Positions 35,301-42,334 of a stretch of DNA of 44,260 bases are shown here, piece after piece (positions within the stretch are counted from its first letter, which is position 1; every line of letters starts with the position of its first letter). Under the pieces are notes generated by a model. It was not told the DNA's origin, made no database searches, and saw only the letters and a list, made by a program, of their open reading frames with translations. This DNA comes from Dorea sp. 5-2. GTDB lineage: Bacteria; Bacillota; Clostridia; Lachnospirales; Lachnospiraceae. Location: assembly GCF_000403455.2 (NCBI RefSeq), contig NZ_KE159715.1:96170-140429 (forward strand), given 5' to 3'. The position numbers were made by a program, and so were the translations under genes.

Positions 35301-35338
35301 AGCTGCTGATGTGTAAAAACATCGGCAGCTTATTTGAC
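35301..35338 (+). terminator. Bidirectional intrinsic terminator between convergent genes
   Basis: AGCTGC with GATGT (35301-35312) pairs with ACATC and GCAGCT (35319-35330), followed by TATTTGACTTTT. It separates the PBP gene from the convergent XRE gene ending at 35341. Confidence 0.8.
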
Positions 35339-35340
35339 TT

Positions 35341-35850
35341 TTATTCTTTTTTTCGTGTTAAGAATATCCCAATGATCGTACCAATAAAGAGGATCGGTGC
35401 GGCTCTGACAAACAGCCATTCAAATGAGTGAACTGCTACTCCGAGGACGGCGATTTCAGGATCACTATAATCCCAACCCAGGTAGGGGCTTTCGAAAGCC
35501 AATAAGATTGCAAAAATTCCTGCTATGACTACGCAGAGTGAGATAAGAAGCCAATGTACAATCCTTTTTCTTGTGGTCTTTCTCTGTGCAAGCTGCAAGT
35601 TTATCACCTCCAGTTTTTCGGAAATTACTTTTAAATCATCAATTTTTTGCTCAGTGACATTTTCTCCAAGCAATGTGCTCACGGGTGTTTCAAGCACTTC
35701 CGATATGGTGATCAACATATCAGAATCCGGAACAGACAATCCTTGTTCCCATTTAGAAATGGTCTGTCGTACCACGTTCAGCTTGACGGCAAGTTCCTGC
35801 TGCGAAAGTCCTTTTGATCTTCTGATCGTTTTCATGTTTTCGTTGAGCAT
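35341..35850 (-). CDS. XRE-family regulator with C-terminal membrane segments
   Basis: The 169-residue protein starts MLNENMKTIRRSKGLSQQEL. It has a Cro/C1 helix-turn-helix (QQELAVKLNVVRQTISKWEQ, ending TPVSTLLGENVTEQ), a coiled linker (DDLKVISEKLEVINLQLAQR) and two membrane segments (WLLISLCVVIAGIFAILLAF and FVRAAPILFIGTIIGIFL). I chose ATG 35850 after AAAGGAGGTCATCCCTA; the longer frame from 35913 adds an unlikely leader. It is the third HTH-plus-membrane regulator of the window. It lies just left of the proposed invertible segment, so a flip would place different sequences upstream of it, although a terminator at 36001-36036 insulates it. Confidence 0.9.
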   Translation of the reverse strand: MLNENMKTIRRSKGLSQQELAVKLNVVRQTISKWEQGLSVPDSDMLITISEVLETPVSTLLGENVTEQKIDDLKVISEKLEVINLQLAQRKTTRKRIVHWLLISLCVVIAGIFAILLAFESPYLGWDYSDPEIAVLGVAVHSFEWLFVRAAPILFIGTIIGIFLTRKKE

Positions 35851-36000
35851 TAGGGATGACCTCCTTTCATTTTCACCACTATTATAGGCAAAATTAGCCG
35901 TTGCCACAAGCAACGCAGATTAACATTGGCTGTTTTCTCTCTTGTATTCTCTAAATTTGGCGAGTGGATAGCGATTGGTTTCATGAGGAAACATAAAAAT

Positions 36001-36036
36001 AAGGCGGAGGAGATAGTAGTGTATCTCGTCCGCCTT
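36001..36036 (-). terminator. Intrinsic terminator facing leftward transcription from the switch
   Basis: AAGGCGGA with GAGATA (36001-36015) pairs with TATCTC and TCCGCCTT (36022-36036). Read on the reverse strand the stem is followed directly by ATTTTTATGTTTC, a good release tract. Read rightward it is followed by AAAAATTTT, which is poor. It therefore stops transcripts coming from the leftward promoter at 36194-36166. Confidence 0.75.
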
Positions 36037-36092
36037 AAAAATTTTCTGTTAGAAGAAACAGAATATATGAAGATATTGCGGGATACAATCTG

Positions 36093-36115
36093 TAATGAAG
36101 TACGGCACTTCATTA
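36093..36115 (+). repeat. Left recombination-site-like inverted repeat
   Basis: Arm TAATGAAGT (36093-36101), centre ACGGC (36102-36106), arm ACTTCATTA (36107-36115). Two perfect 9-bp arms around a short asymmetric centre is the plan of a tyrosine-recombinase core site. A copy matching 21 bases lies in the opposite orientation at 37694-37714, with the recombinase gene between them. Confidence 0.8.
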
Positions 36116-36165
36116 TGTGACAGATTCATGATAAAATTCCCACATAAACTCTGTTTATCTAGGCT

Positions 36166-36194
36166 ATCTTACCACGCTGAAAGTTATTTGTCAA
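36166..36194 (-). promoter_or_regulatory. Near-consensus leftward promoter inside the invertible segment
   Basis: On the reverse strand, an exact TTGACA (36194-36189), a 17-bp spacer and TAAGAT (36171-36166). It points out through the left site toward the terminator at 36036. Just behind it TGCCAA, ATGCA, TTGGCA (36201-36217) is a palindrome placed like an activator or repressor site. No comparable rightward promoter is seen between 36120 and 36349. Confidence 0.8.
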
Positions 36195-36348
36195 CATTCT
36201 TGCCAAATGCATTGGCATTTGTAATCCTTTGGTAATACTTCTTTCCTTATAAAAAGATATAGAATACGAAAGATCAAATGCCAAAATTCGTGGATTTTAC
36301 CTTGATTAGCAGTCAAAAAAATGGTAGAAATTACAAAGGAGGAACAAC

Positions 36349-37482
36349 ATGCCACGAAGAGGCGAGAATATTTTCAAAAGAAAAGACGGGCGATGGGAAG
36401 CACGCTACATACACCACTATGAGAATGGAAAAGCAAAATACCGATACCTATACGGCGCAACCTATATGGAAGCAAAAGCAAAAAGGCTGGAAGAACAGTC
36501 AAAAATGGAGAACTGTCCGATTCCGTCAGCCAGGAAGCTGACCACCTTTGAGGCATTGGCAGGCTTATGGCTGTCCGATATCAAGATTAAGGTGAAGGAA
36601 TCTACTTATACCAGATATTACCGTATCGTACAGTCATATTTGTTTCCGATTTTTAAAAATCAACTTCTTTCTAAAATCGATTCGGGCTTTCTAAAAGGAC
36701 TGACGGAGCAATTACTTTCGGAGGGCGGGATAAAGAAAGCGCCGCTTTCTCCCAAAACAGTATCTGATATCTTATGTGTATTGAAGGCAATATTTCAATA
36801 TGGAAGAAATCATGATTATCCATGCCCGGATCCTGGTCAGCTGCGTTATCCGCAGAAAAAATCCAAATCTATTAAGATATTGACGGAAAAAAACAGAATA
36901 GAATTAGAACGACTATTATTGAACGCCGAGGATACAACAAGCCTTGGCATCCTTTTTACAATGTTTACGGGTGTGAGGATCGGGGAATTATGCGGGCTAA
37001 GGTGGGAGGATATTGATTTCCATAATTTAACGGTCTGCGTCAGCAGAACGATCGAAAGAATTGCAGATCTGAATCCGCAGACAACGTCGAAAACAAAGAT
37101 TGTTATCAGCGAACCAAAGACAGAGAGTTCCATCCGTGTGATTCCTCTGCCGGAATTTCTTGCAGAATATCTTCTGGGACGAAAGTGTGACCCGGAATGC
37201 TATCTGCTGACGGGAAACAGAAAGCATACGGAACCACATCAGTTTTACATCCGTTACCAAAGATATCTGGAACAGCATGGGATAGAGAATTATACTTTTC
37301 ATGCACTTCGCCATACATTTGCTACACGTTGTGTAGAGATTGGATTTGATACAAAATCTTTATCTGAGATTCTGGGACATTCTGATATCAATACCACACT
37401 TTCTGTGTACGTACATCCATCCTTACAGCAGAAAAAAGTACAGATGGAACGTCTGACTCCACATATGTTAAGGGACGAATAA
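36349..37482 (+). CDS. Tyrosine recombinase (integrase family) enclosed by inverted sites
   Basis: The 377-residue protein has an N-terminal arm-binding-like region (MPRRGENIFKRKDGRWEARY, as in Tn916/phage integrases), a SAM-like core-binding domain (STYTRYYRIVQSYLFPIFKN) and a complete catalytic domain. The catalytic residues are Arg210 in TGVRIGELCGL, Lys in SEPKTESS, His318 and Arg321 in HALRHTF, His344 in LGHSD and nucleophile Tyr354 in SVYVHPS. ATG 36349 follows AAAGGAGGAACAAC. It is not next to a tRNA gene, an excisionase or other mobile functions. Instead it is framed by inverted core-like sites and sits ahead of a polysaccharide operon, as recombinases that invert promoters do. A strong terminator follows it. 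It appears fully functional. Confidence 0.93.
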   Translation: MPRRGENIFKRKDGRWEARYIHHYENGKAKYRYLYGATYMEAKAKRLEEQSKMENCPIPSARKLTTFEALAGLWLSDIKIKVKESTYTRYYRIVQSYLFPIFKNQLLSKIDSGFLKGLTEQLLSEGGIKKAPLSPKTVSDILCVLKAIFQYGRNHDYPCPDPGQLRYPQKKSKSIKILTEKNRIELERLLLNAEDTTSLGILFTMFTGVRIGELCGLRWEDIDFHNLTVCVSRTIERIADLNPQTTSKTKIVISEPKTESSIRVIPLPEFLAEYLLGRKCDPECYLLTGNRKHTEPHQFYIRYQRYLEQHGIENYTFHALRHTFATRCVEIGFDTKSLSEILGHSDINTTLSVYVHPSLQQKKVQMERLTPHMLRDE

Positions 37483-37547
37483 GATTATTGTACATAGAAA
37501 TGTGCCGATATGAGACGGAACAGAATCTGATGATGTATCAGGCGTTA

Positions 37548-37596
37548 ATATTCGCGAAGCATCAAGCCAAGCAGCCGTGCCTGCATATTTGGGCGG
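37548..37596 (+). repeat. Dispersed REP-like sequence, copy B (diverged)
   Basis: TATTCGCGAAGCATCAAGCC followed by AAGCAGCCGTGCCTGCATAT and TTGGGC follows the same plan as copy A at 25473 (shared AGCCAAGC, TGCCTGCAT, TTTGG). It lies within the proposed invertible segment, after the recombinase gene. Confidence 0.5.
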
Positions 37597-37648
37597 CTTT
37601 TGCAAGGTCATTGATCTTATAATTGCAGTCAATTTTATAGTCAGGCTC

Positions 37649-37693
37649 AGCCGGGTATCCAAGTATTTTACAGGATATCCGGCTGTTTTATTT
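37649..37693 (+). terminator. Strong intrinsic terminator at the right end of the segment
   Basis: AGCCGG, G, TATCC (37649-37660) pairs with GGATA, T, CCGGCT (37673-37684) in a 12-bp stem with one G-T pair, followed by GTTTTATTT. It ends exactly where the right recombination-site-like repeat begins, so recombinase transcripts cannot enter the helicase operon in this orientation. Confidence 0.88.
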
Positions 37694-37714
37694 ATGAAGT
37701 GCCGTACTTCATTA
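37694..37714 (-). repeat. Right recombination-site-like inverted repeat
   Basis: ATGAAGT (37694-37700), GCCGT (37701-37705), ACTTCATTA (37706-37714). Read on the reverse strand this is TAATGAAGT, ACGGC, ACTTCAT, identical over 21 bases to the left site and opposite in direction. Just outside, CTTCATA, CAG, TATGAAG (37721-37737) is a second palindrome with similar arms, possibly an extra recombinase-binding site. Confidence 0.8.
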
Positions 37715-37783
37715 TATTTTCTTCATACAGTATGAAGGGAATGATTGACGGCATATTCAGTGGCAGGAAAGGGGTTGTGAGAT

Positions 37784-40171
37784 ATGGCGATTCAATTATT
37801 CGAACATAATCAGACAGCCTGTCAGGCGGCGCTTAAGATGTTGGAAGAGGAAGGGAAAGCGGCGGTCATTCATCCGACAGGAACGGGAAAATCTTTCATT
37901 GGATTCAAATTATGCGAAGAATTCTATGACAAGACGATCTGCTGGCTATCCCCTTCGGAGTATATTTTCCGGACACAAGTGGAGAACCTGATCGCTACCG
38001 GAGCAGAAGAGCCGCAGAATATCAGATTTTATACCTACGCAAAACTGATGTTTATGACAAGGGAAGAATTAGACGAGATTGAACCGGATTATATCGTGTT
38101 GGATGAATTTCACCGATGCGGCGCGAAGATGTGGGGGCAGGGAGTACAGAATCTTCTGGACGCCTATCCGGGAGCGCTTGTGCTGGGACTTTCGGCAACG
38201 GCGATCCGGTATCTGGATAATCAAAGAGATATGTCGGACGAGTTGTTCGGCGGAAATATTGCTTCTGAGATGACGCTTGGGGAGGCAATCGTACGGGGGA
38301 TCCTGAATCCGCCGAAATATGTGTTATCTGTCTATTCTTATCAGAAGGATCTGGAGAAATACCAAAGGCGGGTACGGCGGGCGAAGAACAAAGCCGTCCG
38401 TGATGCCGGGGAAGAGCAGCTTAATGCCCTGCGGCGGGCTCTTGAACACGCAGACGGCCTGGATGAGATATTTGGCAGGCACATGAAGAATCCTGCCGGG
38501 AAATATATTGTCTTCTGTGCGAATTATGAGCATATGGCGGAGATGATCGGAAAGGCAGAGGAATGGTTTGGTAAGGTTGACAAGCAGCCTCATATTTATA
38601 CGGCGTATTCCGATGATCCGGAGACGAGTCAGGCATTTGCAGAATTCAAAGCGGATGAGAGCGATCATCTGAAACTTCTATATTGTATAGATATGCTGAA
38701 TGAAGGGATCCATGTGGAGGATATTCAGGGAGTGGTCCTGCTGCGTCCGACGGTGTCGCCGATCATCTATAAGCAGCAGATCGGACGCGCATTGTCGGCA
38801 AGTAAGAAAACAGATGCTGTGATCTTCGATATCGTGCTGAATATTGAGAATCTTTACAGTATCGGAGCGATTGAAGAGGAAATGCAGATTGCCGCGTCTT
38901 ATTATCATTATCTGGATCGGGATGATGAGGTGGTACAGGAGCATTTCGAAGTGATCGATGAAGTGCAGGATTGTATGGCGCTTTTTAGGAGATTGGATGA
39001 AACACTGGCTGCTTCCTGGGAGATGATGTATGGATTTGCCAGGCAATATTATAAGCGGTACGGCAACCTGGAAGTACCCGTAAAGTATAAGACGGAAGAC
39101 GGTTATAGTCTTGGGCGATGGCTTCTGACGCAGAGAAAGGTCCGCGCCGGTGAGAAGTACGGGATTCTTGGAGAAGAACGTATCCGGAAACTGGATGCGA
39201 TCGGCATGATCTGGGGGAGTTACCGGGATCTGTCGTGGGAGCGGTATTTTGCCGAAGCAAAGAAATATTATAGAGAACATGGTGATCTGAATACGAATGT
39301 AAATGATGTAACAGAGTCCGGAGTCCGTCTTGGCGCATGGATCTGTCAGATCCGGACGTATCGTAAGAGCGGGATCCAGAAAGCGTATCTGACCGAGGAA
39401 AGGATAGAAGCGCTTGATGGGATCGGGATGATCTGGGACATACCAGATTATCTGTGGGAAGAGAATTATGCAGAATGCCTGAGATACTACAGAGAGCATG
39501 GGAATCTGGATATTCCCAATGCATATTGTTCGCCGGGCGGTTTGAAGATCGGCGGTTGGATCCGCAGACAGCGTTTGCTTCGGAAGGGCTTGACGAACGG
39601 TGCAAAGCTGACGCAGGAGCAGATCACGCGGTTGGATTCGATCGGGATGGTATGGAAGACCAAGCCGGAACAGCAGTGGGACAAGGGATATGATGAAGCG
39701 AAGGCTTATCATGAAGCATATGGGAATCTGAATGTTCCGGTTTCTTATGTAAGCCCTTCGGGATATAAGCTTGGAGGATGGATCGCGGACCGGCGGGAGA
39801 AAGGAAAAGAAAAGCATTCTCCTGAACAGCGGCAGCAGTTAGACGATCTTGGAATGGTCTGGGTAAAACCAGATCCCTGGGAAGTTAGATTTCAGTTTGC
39901 GAAAGCATTCTATGAAGAAAACGGGAATCTGAATGTCCCGTCAAAATATAGAGCAGACGGCATCTGGCTTGCAAAGTGGCTGAATGAACAGAAACAGATC
40001 TATGCAGGGAAGCGGTCTGGGAAGATGTTGAGCGAAGAGCGGGTGCGAAGGCTTAACGAGATCGGGATGGTATGGGAGAAGAGCAGCCGGAAGATCTATG
40101 CGTTTGATGGTGAAATGAATAGAGGACCAGAGACTTTGGCGCCAGAAGAGACAGTGATGGCGGCAGTATAA
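37784..40171 (+). CDS. DEAD/DEAH-box helicase with five helicase-associated (HA) repeats
   Basis: The 795-residue protein has a superfamily 2 helicase core: Walker A HPTGTGKSFIGFKL, motif II YIVLDEFHRCG, motif III LGLSATA, motif V region IDMLNEGIHVEDIQGVVLLR and motif VI YKQQIGRALSASKK. The C-terminal half holds five tandem helicase-associated domains (PF03457 type) of about 68 residues from about residue 400 on. Each runs from W-x-x-x-(F/Y)-A-x-x-(Y/F) through HGNL-x-(V/I)P and LG-x-W to (L/I)D-x-(I/L)GM-(I/V)W. HA domains are predicted nucleic-acid binders. The gene starts 70 bases after the right inverted site, with AAAGGGG ahead, and is first in the operon that includes loaP. Its role is unknown; remodelling DNA or RNA linked to capsule expression is one guess. 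Confidence 0.88.
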   Translation: MAIQLFEHNQTACQAALKMLEEEGKAAVIHPTGTGKSFIGFKLCEEFYDKTICWLSPSEYIFRTQVENLIATGAEEPQNIRFYTYAKLMFMTREELDEIEPDYIVLDEFHRCGAKMWGQGVQNLLDAYPGALVLGLSATAIRYLDNQRDMSDELFGGNIASEMTLGEAIVRGILNPPKYVLSVYSYQKDLEKYQRRVRRAKNKAVRDAGEEQLNALRRALEHADGLDEIFGRHMKNPAGKYIVFCANYEHMAEMIGKAEEWFGKVDKQPHIYTAYSDDPETSQAFAEFKADESDHLKLLYCIDMLNEGIHVEDIQGVVLLRPTVSPIIYKQQIGRALSASKKTDAVIFDIVLNIENLYSIGAIEEEMQIAASYYHYLDRDDEVVQEHFEVIDEVQDCMALFRRLDETLAASWEMMYGFARQYYKRYGNLEVPVKYKTEDGYSLGRWLLTQRKVRAGEKYGILGEERIRKLDAIGMIWGSYRDLSWERYFAEAKKYYREHGDLNTNVNDVTESGVRLGAWICQIRTYRKSGIQKAYLTEERIEALDGIGMIWDIPDYLWEENYAECLRYYREHGNLDIPNAYCSPGGLKIGGWIRRQRLLRKGLTNGAKLTQEQITRLDSIGMVWKTKPEQQWDKGYDEAKAYHEAYGNLNVPVSYVSPSGYKLGGWIADRREKGKEKHSPEQRQQLDDLGMVWVKPDPWEVRFQFAKAFYEENGNLNVPSKYRADGIWLAKWLNEQKQIYAGKRSGKMLSEERVRRLNEIGMVWEKSSRKIYAFDGEMNRGPETLAPEETVMAAV

Positions 40172-40191
40172 GGAAGAGCAGGTGAAATGAC

Positions 40192-40214
40192 GGCTCGTTG
40201 CTCGCAGGAATAAA
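40192..40214 (-). repeat. Dispersed REP-like sequence, copy C (partial)
   Basis: On the reverse strand TTTATTCCTGCGAGCAACG plus AGCC matches copy A (25473) in 22 of 23 bases, then diverges. It fills a third of the 62-base gap between the helicase and loaP. Confidence 0.6.
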
Positions 40215-40233
40215 GGAATGGAGTAGAGGACAG

Positions 40234-40758
40234 ATGGCGAAAGATTTGTGGTACGCCGCGCAAGTTCGGACAGGCTCGGAAGAAAGTGTCCGGCGGCAAT
40301 GCCTGGATAGGACATCTCATGGGGTGCTTAAGGATTGTTGCGTCTTCTATTATGAAGAAAAAAGACATATCCGCGGCGAGTGGGTCATCCAGGAAAGACT
40401 CCTGTTTCCAGGCTATGTATTCTTCGTTGCAAAGGAAGGGTATGGCAAAGAGACGGAAGAAGAACTGCGGAATATAGACGGCGTTAGGAAGCTTCTAAGG
40501 ATTGGTGATGAGCCGGCGGCTCTTACAGGCGAGGAAGTGGATTTCCTAAAAGAATTGGGCGGCAAGGCACAGACAGTGGAGATGTCGGAAGGCATTATTG
40601 AACAGTCAGTGATCAAGGTGTACTCGGGACCATTGGTTGGAAAAGAGAAATATATCAGAAAAATAGACCGGCATAAAAGGCGGGCAATGCTTGAGATGCC
40701 CATGTTCGGGGAAATGCGGAAGATGCAGGTGGGATTGGAGATTGTGGCGAAATCATGA
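40234..40758 (+). CDS. loaP: NusG-paralogue transcription antiterminator, LoaP type
   Basis: The 174-residue protein has an N-terminal NusG (NGN) domain: LWYAAQVRTGSEESVRRQCL, a family-typical LLFPGYVFFVAKEG and NIDGVRKLLRI. A short C-terminal KOW-like domain follows (VIKVYSGPLVGKEKYIRKID, MQVGLEIVAKS). LoaP proteins bind elongating RNA polymerase at particular operons and let it pass terminators in long polysaccharide or antibiotic gene clusters. Being encoded at the head of such a cluster fits this role exactly. I chose ATG 40234 (MAKDLWYAAQ) with TAGAGG ahead; the frame extends to 40198. Its stop overlaps the next gene as ATGA. Confidence 0.88.
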   Translation: MAKDLWYAAQVRTGSEESVRRQCLDRTSHGVLKDCCVFYYEEKRHIRGEWVIQERLLFPGYVFFVAKEGYGKETEEELRNIDGVRKLLRIGDEPAALTGEEVDFLKELGGKAQTVEMSEGIIEQSVIKVYSGPLVGKEKYIRKIDRHKRRAMLEMPMFGEMRKMQVGLEIVAKS

Positions 40759-41414
40759 TGTACAAATATTTTTGGAAAAGAATTCTGGATATAGTGTTAT
40801 CGCTGGCGGGGATCATAGTGCTGGCGGTTCCGATGCTTATCATTGCAGTCATCATTAAGATTGATTCACCTGGTCCTGTGTTCTTTAAACAAAAGAGGAT
40901 AGGGATAAATAAATCGTATTTCAATATTATCAAATTCAGGAGTATGCCGGTTACAGCGCCGCATGATACGCCGACACATCAGCTTAAGAATGCGGAAGAT
41001 ATCTTAAGTCCGTTCCAGAAGATGATCCGGCGGCTGTCCATCGACGAGCTGCCGCAGTTATTCTGCATCTTCACGTCGAAGATGAGTGTGATCGGTCCGC
41101 GCCCGGCGCTTTGGAATCAGGACGACCTGATCGCGGAGCGGGATAAATACGGCGCGAACGATGTGAAACCTGGGCTTACCGGATGGGCGCAGATTAACGG
41201 GCGCGATGAACTGGAGATCCCGGTTAAAGCAAAGTTGGACGGTGAATATGTGAAGAAGCTGAATGCCGGAGGATTCACTGCATTTGCAATGGATTGCAGA
41301 TGTTTCTTCGGGACGGTCCTGTCTGTGCTCAAGCATGACGGTGTAGTGGAAGGTGGAACCGGGGAATTGGAAAAAAGTCTTGATGAATCTTCTGTTGGGT
41401 TCAAGAGACATTAG
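40755..41414 (+). CDS. Initiating sugar-phosphate transferase (polyprenyl-phosphate glycosyl-1-phosphate transferase)
   Basis: The 219-residue protein is a bacterial sugar transferase of the PglC/WcaJ C-terminal type. It has one N-terminal membrane segment (RILDIVLSLAGIIVLAVPML), the DSPGPVFFKQKRIG motif, IIKFRSM, RRLSIDELPQLFCIF with the catalytic Asp-Glu pair, MSVIGPRPALWNQDD, and KPGLTGWAQINGRDE. It attaches the first sugar phosphate to undecaprenyl phosphate on the inner face of the membrane, starting repeat-unit assembly. It overlaps loaP by four bases. A start at ATG 40758 is equally possible. Specificity for a particular sugar cannot be told. Confidence 0.92.
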   Translation: MMYKYFWKRILDIVLSLAGIIVLAVPMLIIAVIIKIDSPGPVFFKQKRIGINKSYFNIIKFRSMPVTAPHDTPTHQLKNAEDILSPFQKMIRRLSIDELPQLFCIFTSKMSVIGPRPALWNQDDLIAERDKYGANDVKPGLTGWAQINGRDELEIPVKAKLDGEYVKKLNAGGFTAFAMDCRCFFGTVLSVLKHDGVVEGGTGELEKSLDESSVGFKRH

Positions 41415-41431
41415 AGAAGGAACGGATAACT

Positions 41432-42334
41432 ATGAAAAGGGTTTTGATAACTGGAGCGAATAGTTATATAGGGATGTCGTTTGAAAAATGGATGGCAAAG
41501 ATGCATCCAGGGGAGTTTGAGATAGACACCGTTGACATGGTAGGAGACGGGTGGCGGGAGAAAGATTTTGCAGGGTATGACGCGGTATTTCATGTGGCGG
41601 GGATTGCGCATGCGGATGTAGGGCATGTGACGGAAGAGCAAAAGGAGCTCTACTATAAAGTAAATTGCGGCTTGGCTGTGGAAACGGCAGAGAAAGCGAA
41701 AGATTCAGGAGTCAGACAATTTATATTTATGAGCAGTATGATTGTATATGGAAAAAGTGGGAATTTGGGAAAAAAGAAAGTGATCAAGCAGGATACCAAA
41801 CCACATCCGGCTAACTTTTATGGCGATAGTAAATGGCAGGCAGATAAAAAGGTCAGGGGATTTAATGATGACGATTTTCATGTGGCGGTGTTAAGACCGC
41901 CTATGATTTATGGAAAAGGAAGCAAAGGGAATTATCCTGTGTTAGCAAAACTGGCAAAATTGATTCCTGTATTTCCAGATATAGAGAATGAGAGAAGTAT
42001 GCTTCATATAGATAATCTGTGCGAATTTCTATTTCTCTTGATATGCAGTGGAGAGAGTGGAATTTATTTCCCTCAGAATACAGAATACGTGAAGACAAGT
42101 GAAATGGTTAAAGAAATTTCAGATTGCATAGGGCATAAAATTTGGTTCACAAAACTTCTGAACCCATTTGTATATGTAGCAGGCAAAATACCAGGGAAAG
42201 TATCAGGAATGGTGGATAAGGCTTTTGGAAATCTGGTGTATGAAAAGAGTATGAGCGAAAGTTTTGCGGGGAAATACCAATTGAAAAATCTTAGAGAATC
42301 AGTTAGAGCTACAGAAGGGAAAAATCAAGGATGA
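41432..42334 (+). CDS. NAD(P)-dependent sugar epimerase/dehydratase (SDR family)
   Basis: The 300-residue protein is an extended short-chain dehydrogenase: nucleotide-binding GANSYIG near the N-terminus, AVFHVAGIAHADVGHV, an active-site Ser region FIFMSSMIVYGK, the YxxxK pair in NFYGDSKWQADKK and LRPPMIYGKGSKGN. It resembles UDP-glucose/UDP-GlcNAc 4-epimerase-like proteins of O-antigen and capsule clusters (WbpV/WbuV-like). It probably supplies a nucleotide sugar for the repeat unit. The DNA of this gene and the next ones is more AT-rich than the transporter region, as is usual for polysaccharide cassettes. AGAAGGAACGG precedes the start; ATGA overlaps the next gene. Confidence 0.88.
   Translation: MKRVLITGANSYIGMSFEKWMAKMHPGEFEIDTVDMVGDGWREKDFAGYDAVFHVAGIAHADVGHVTEEQKELYYKVNCGLAVETAEKAKDSGVRQFIFMSSMIVYGKSGNLGKKKVIKQDTKPHPANFYGDSKWQADKKVRGFNDDDFHVAVLRPPMIYGKGSKGNYPVLAKLAKLIPVFPDIENERSMLHIDNLCEFLFLLICSGESGIYFPQNTEYVKTSEMVKEISDCIGHKIWFTKLLNPFVYVAGKIPGKVSGMVDKAFGNLVYEKSMSESFAGKYQLKNLRESVRATEGKNQG

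Larger units (their letters stand above)
36093..37714. mobile_element. Proposed invertible segment carrying its own recombinase
   Basis: A 1.6-kb segment is bounded by inverted copies of a core-like site. It holds a tyrosine recombinase gene, an outward (leftward) promoter at its left end and a rightward terminator at its right end. Inversion would exchange the promoter and terminator ends and so switch transcription of the helicase-loaP-polysaccharide operon to the right. The layout is seen directly; the inversion itself is inferred. Confidence 0.65.

Noticed and set aside
35926..36120. Forward 64-codon ORF left of the recombinase
   Set aside because: It runs through a terminator hairpin and the left inverted site and lacks a ribosome site; coding is unlikely.
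36093..37714. Reading the inverted pair as operators only
   Set aside because: Operators would not be expected to enclose a recombinase gene in inverted orientation with an outward promoter and matching terminators. The switch model explains more, although operators cannot be fully excluded.
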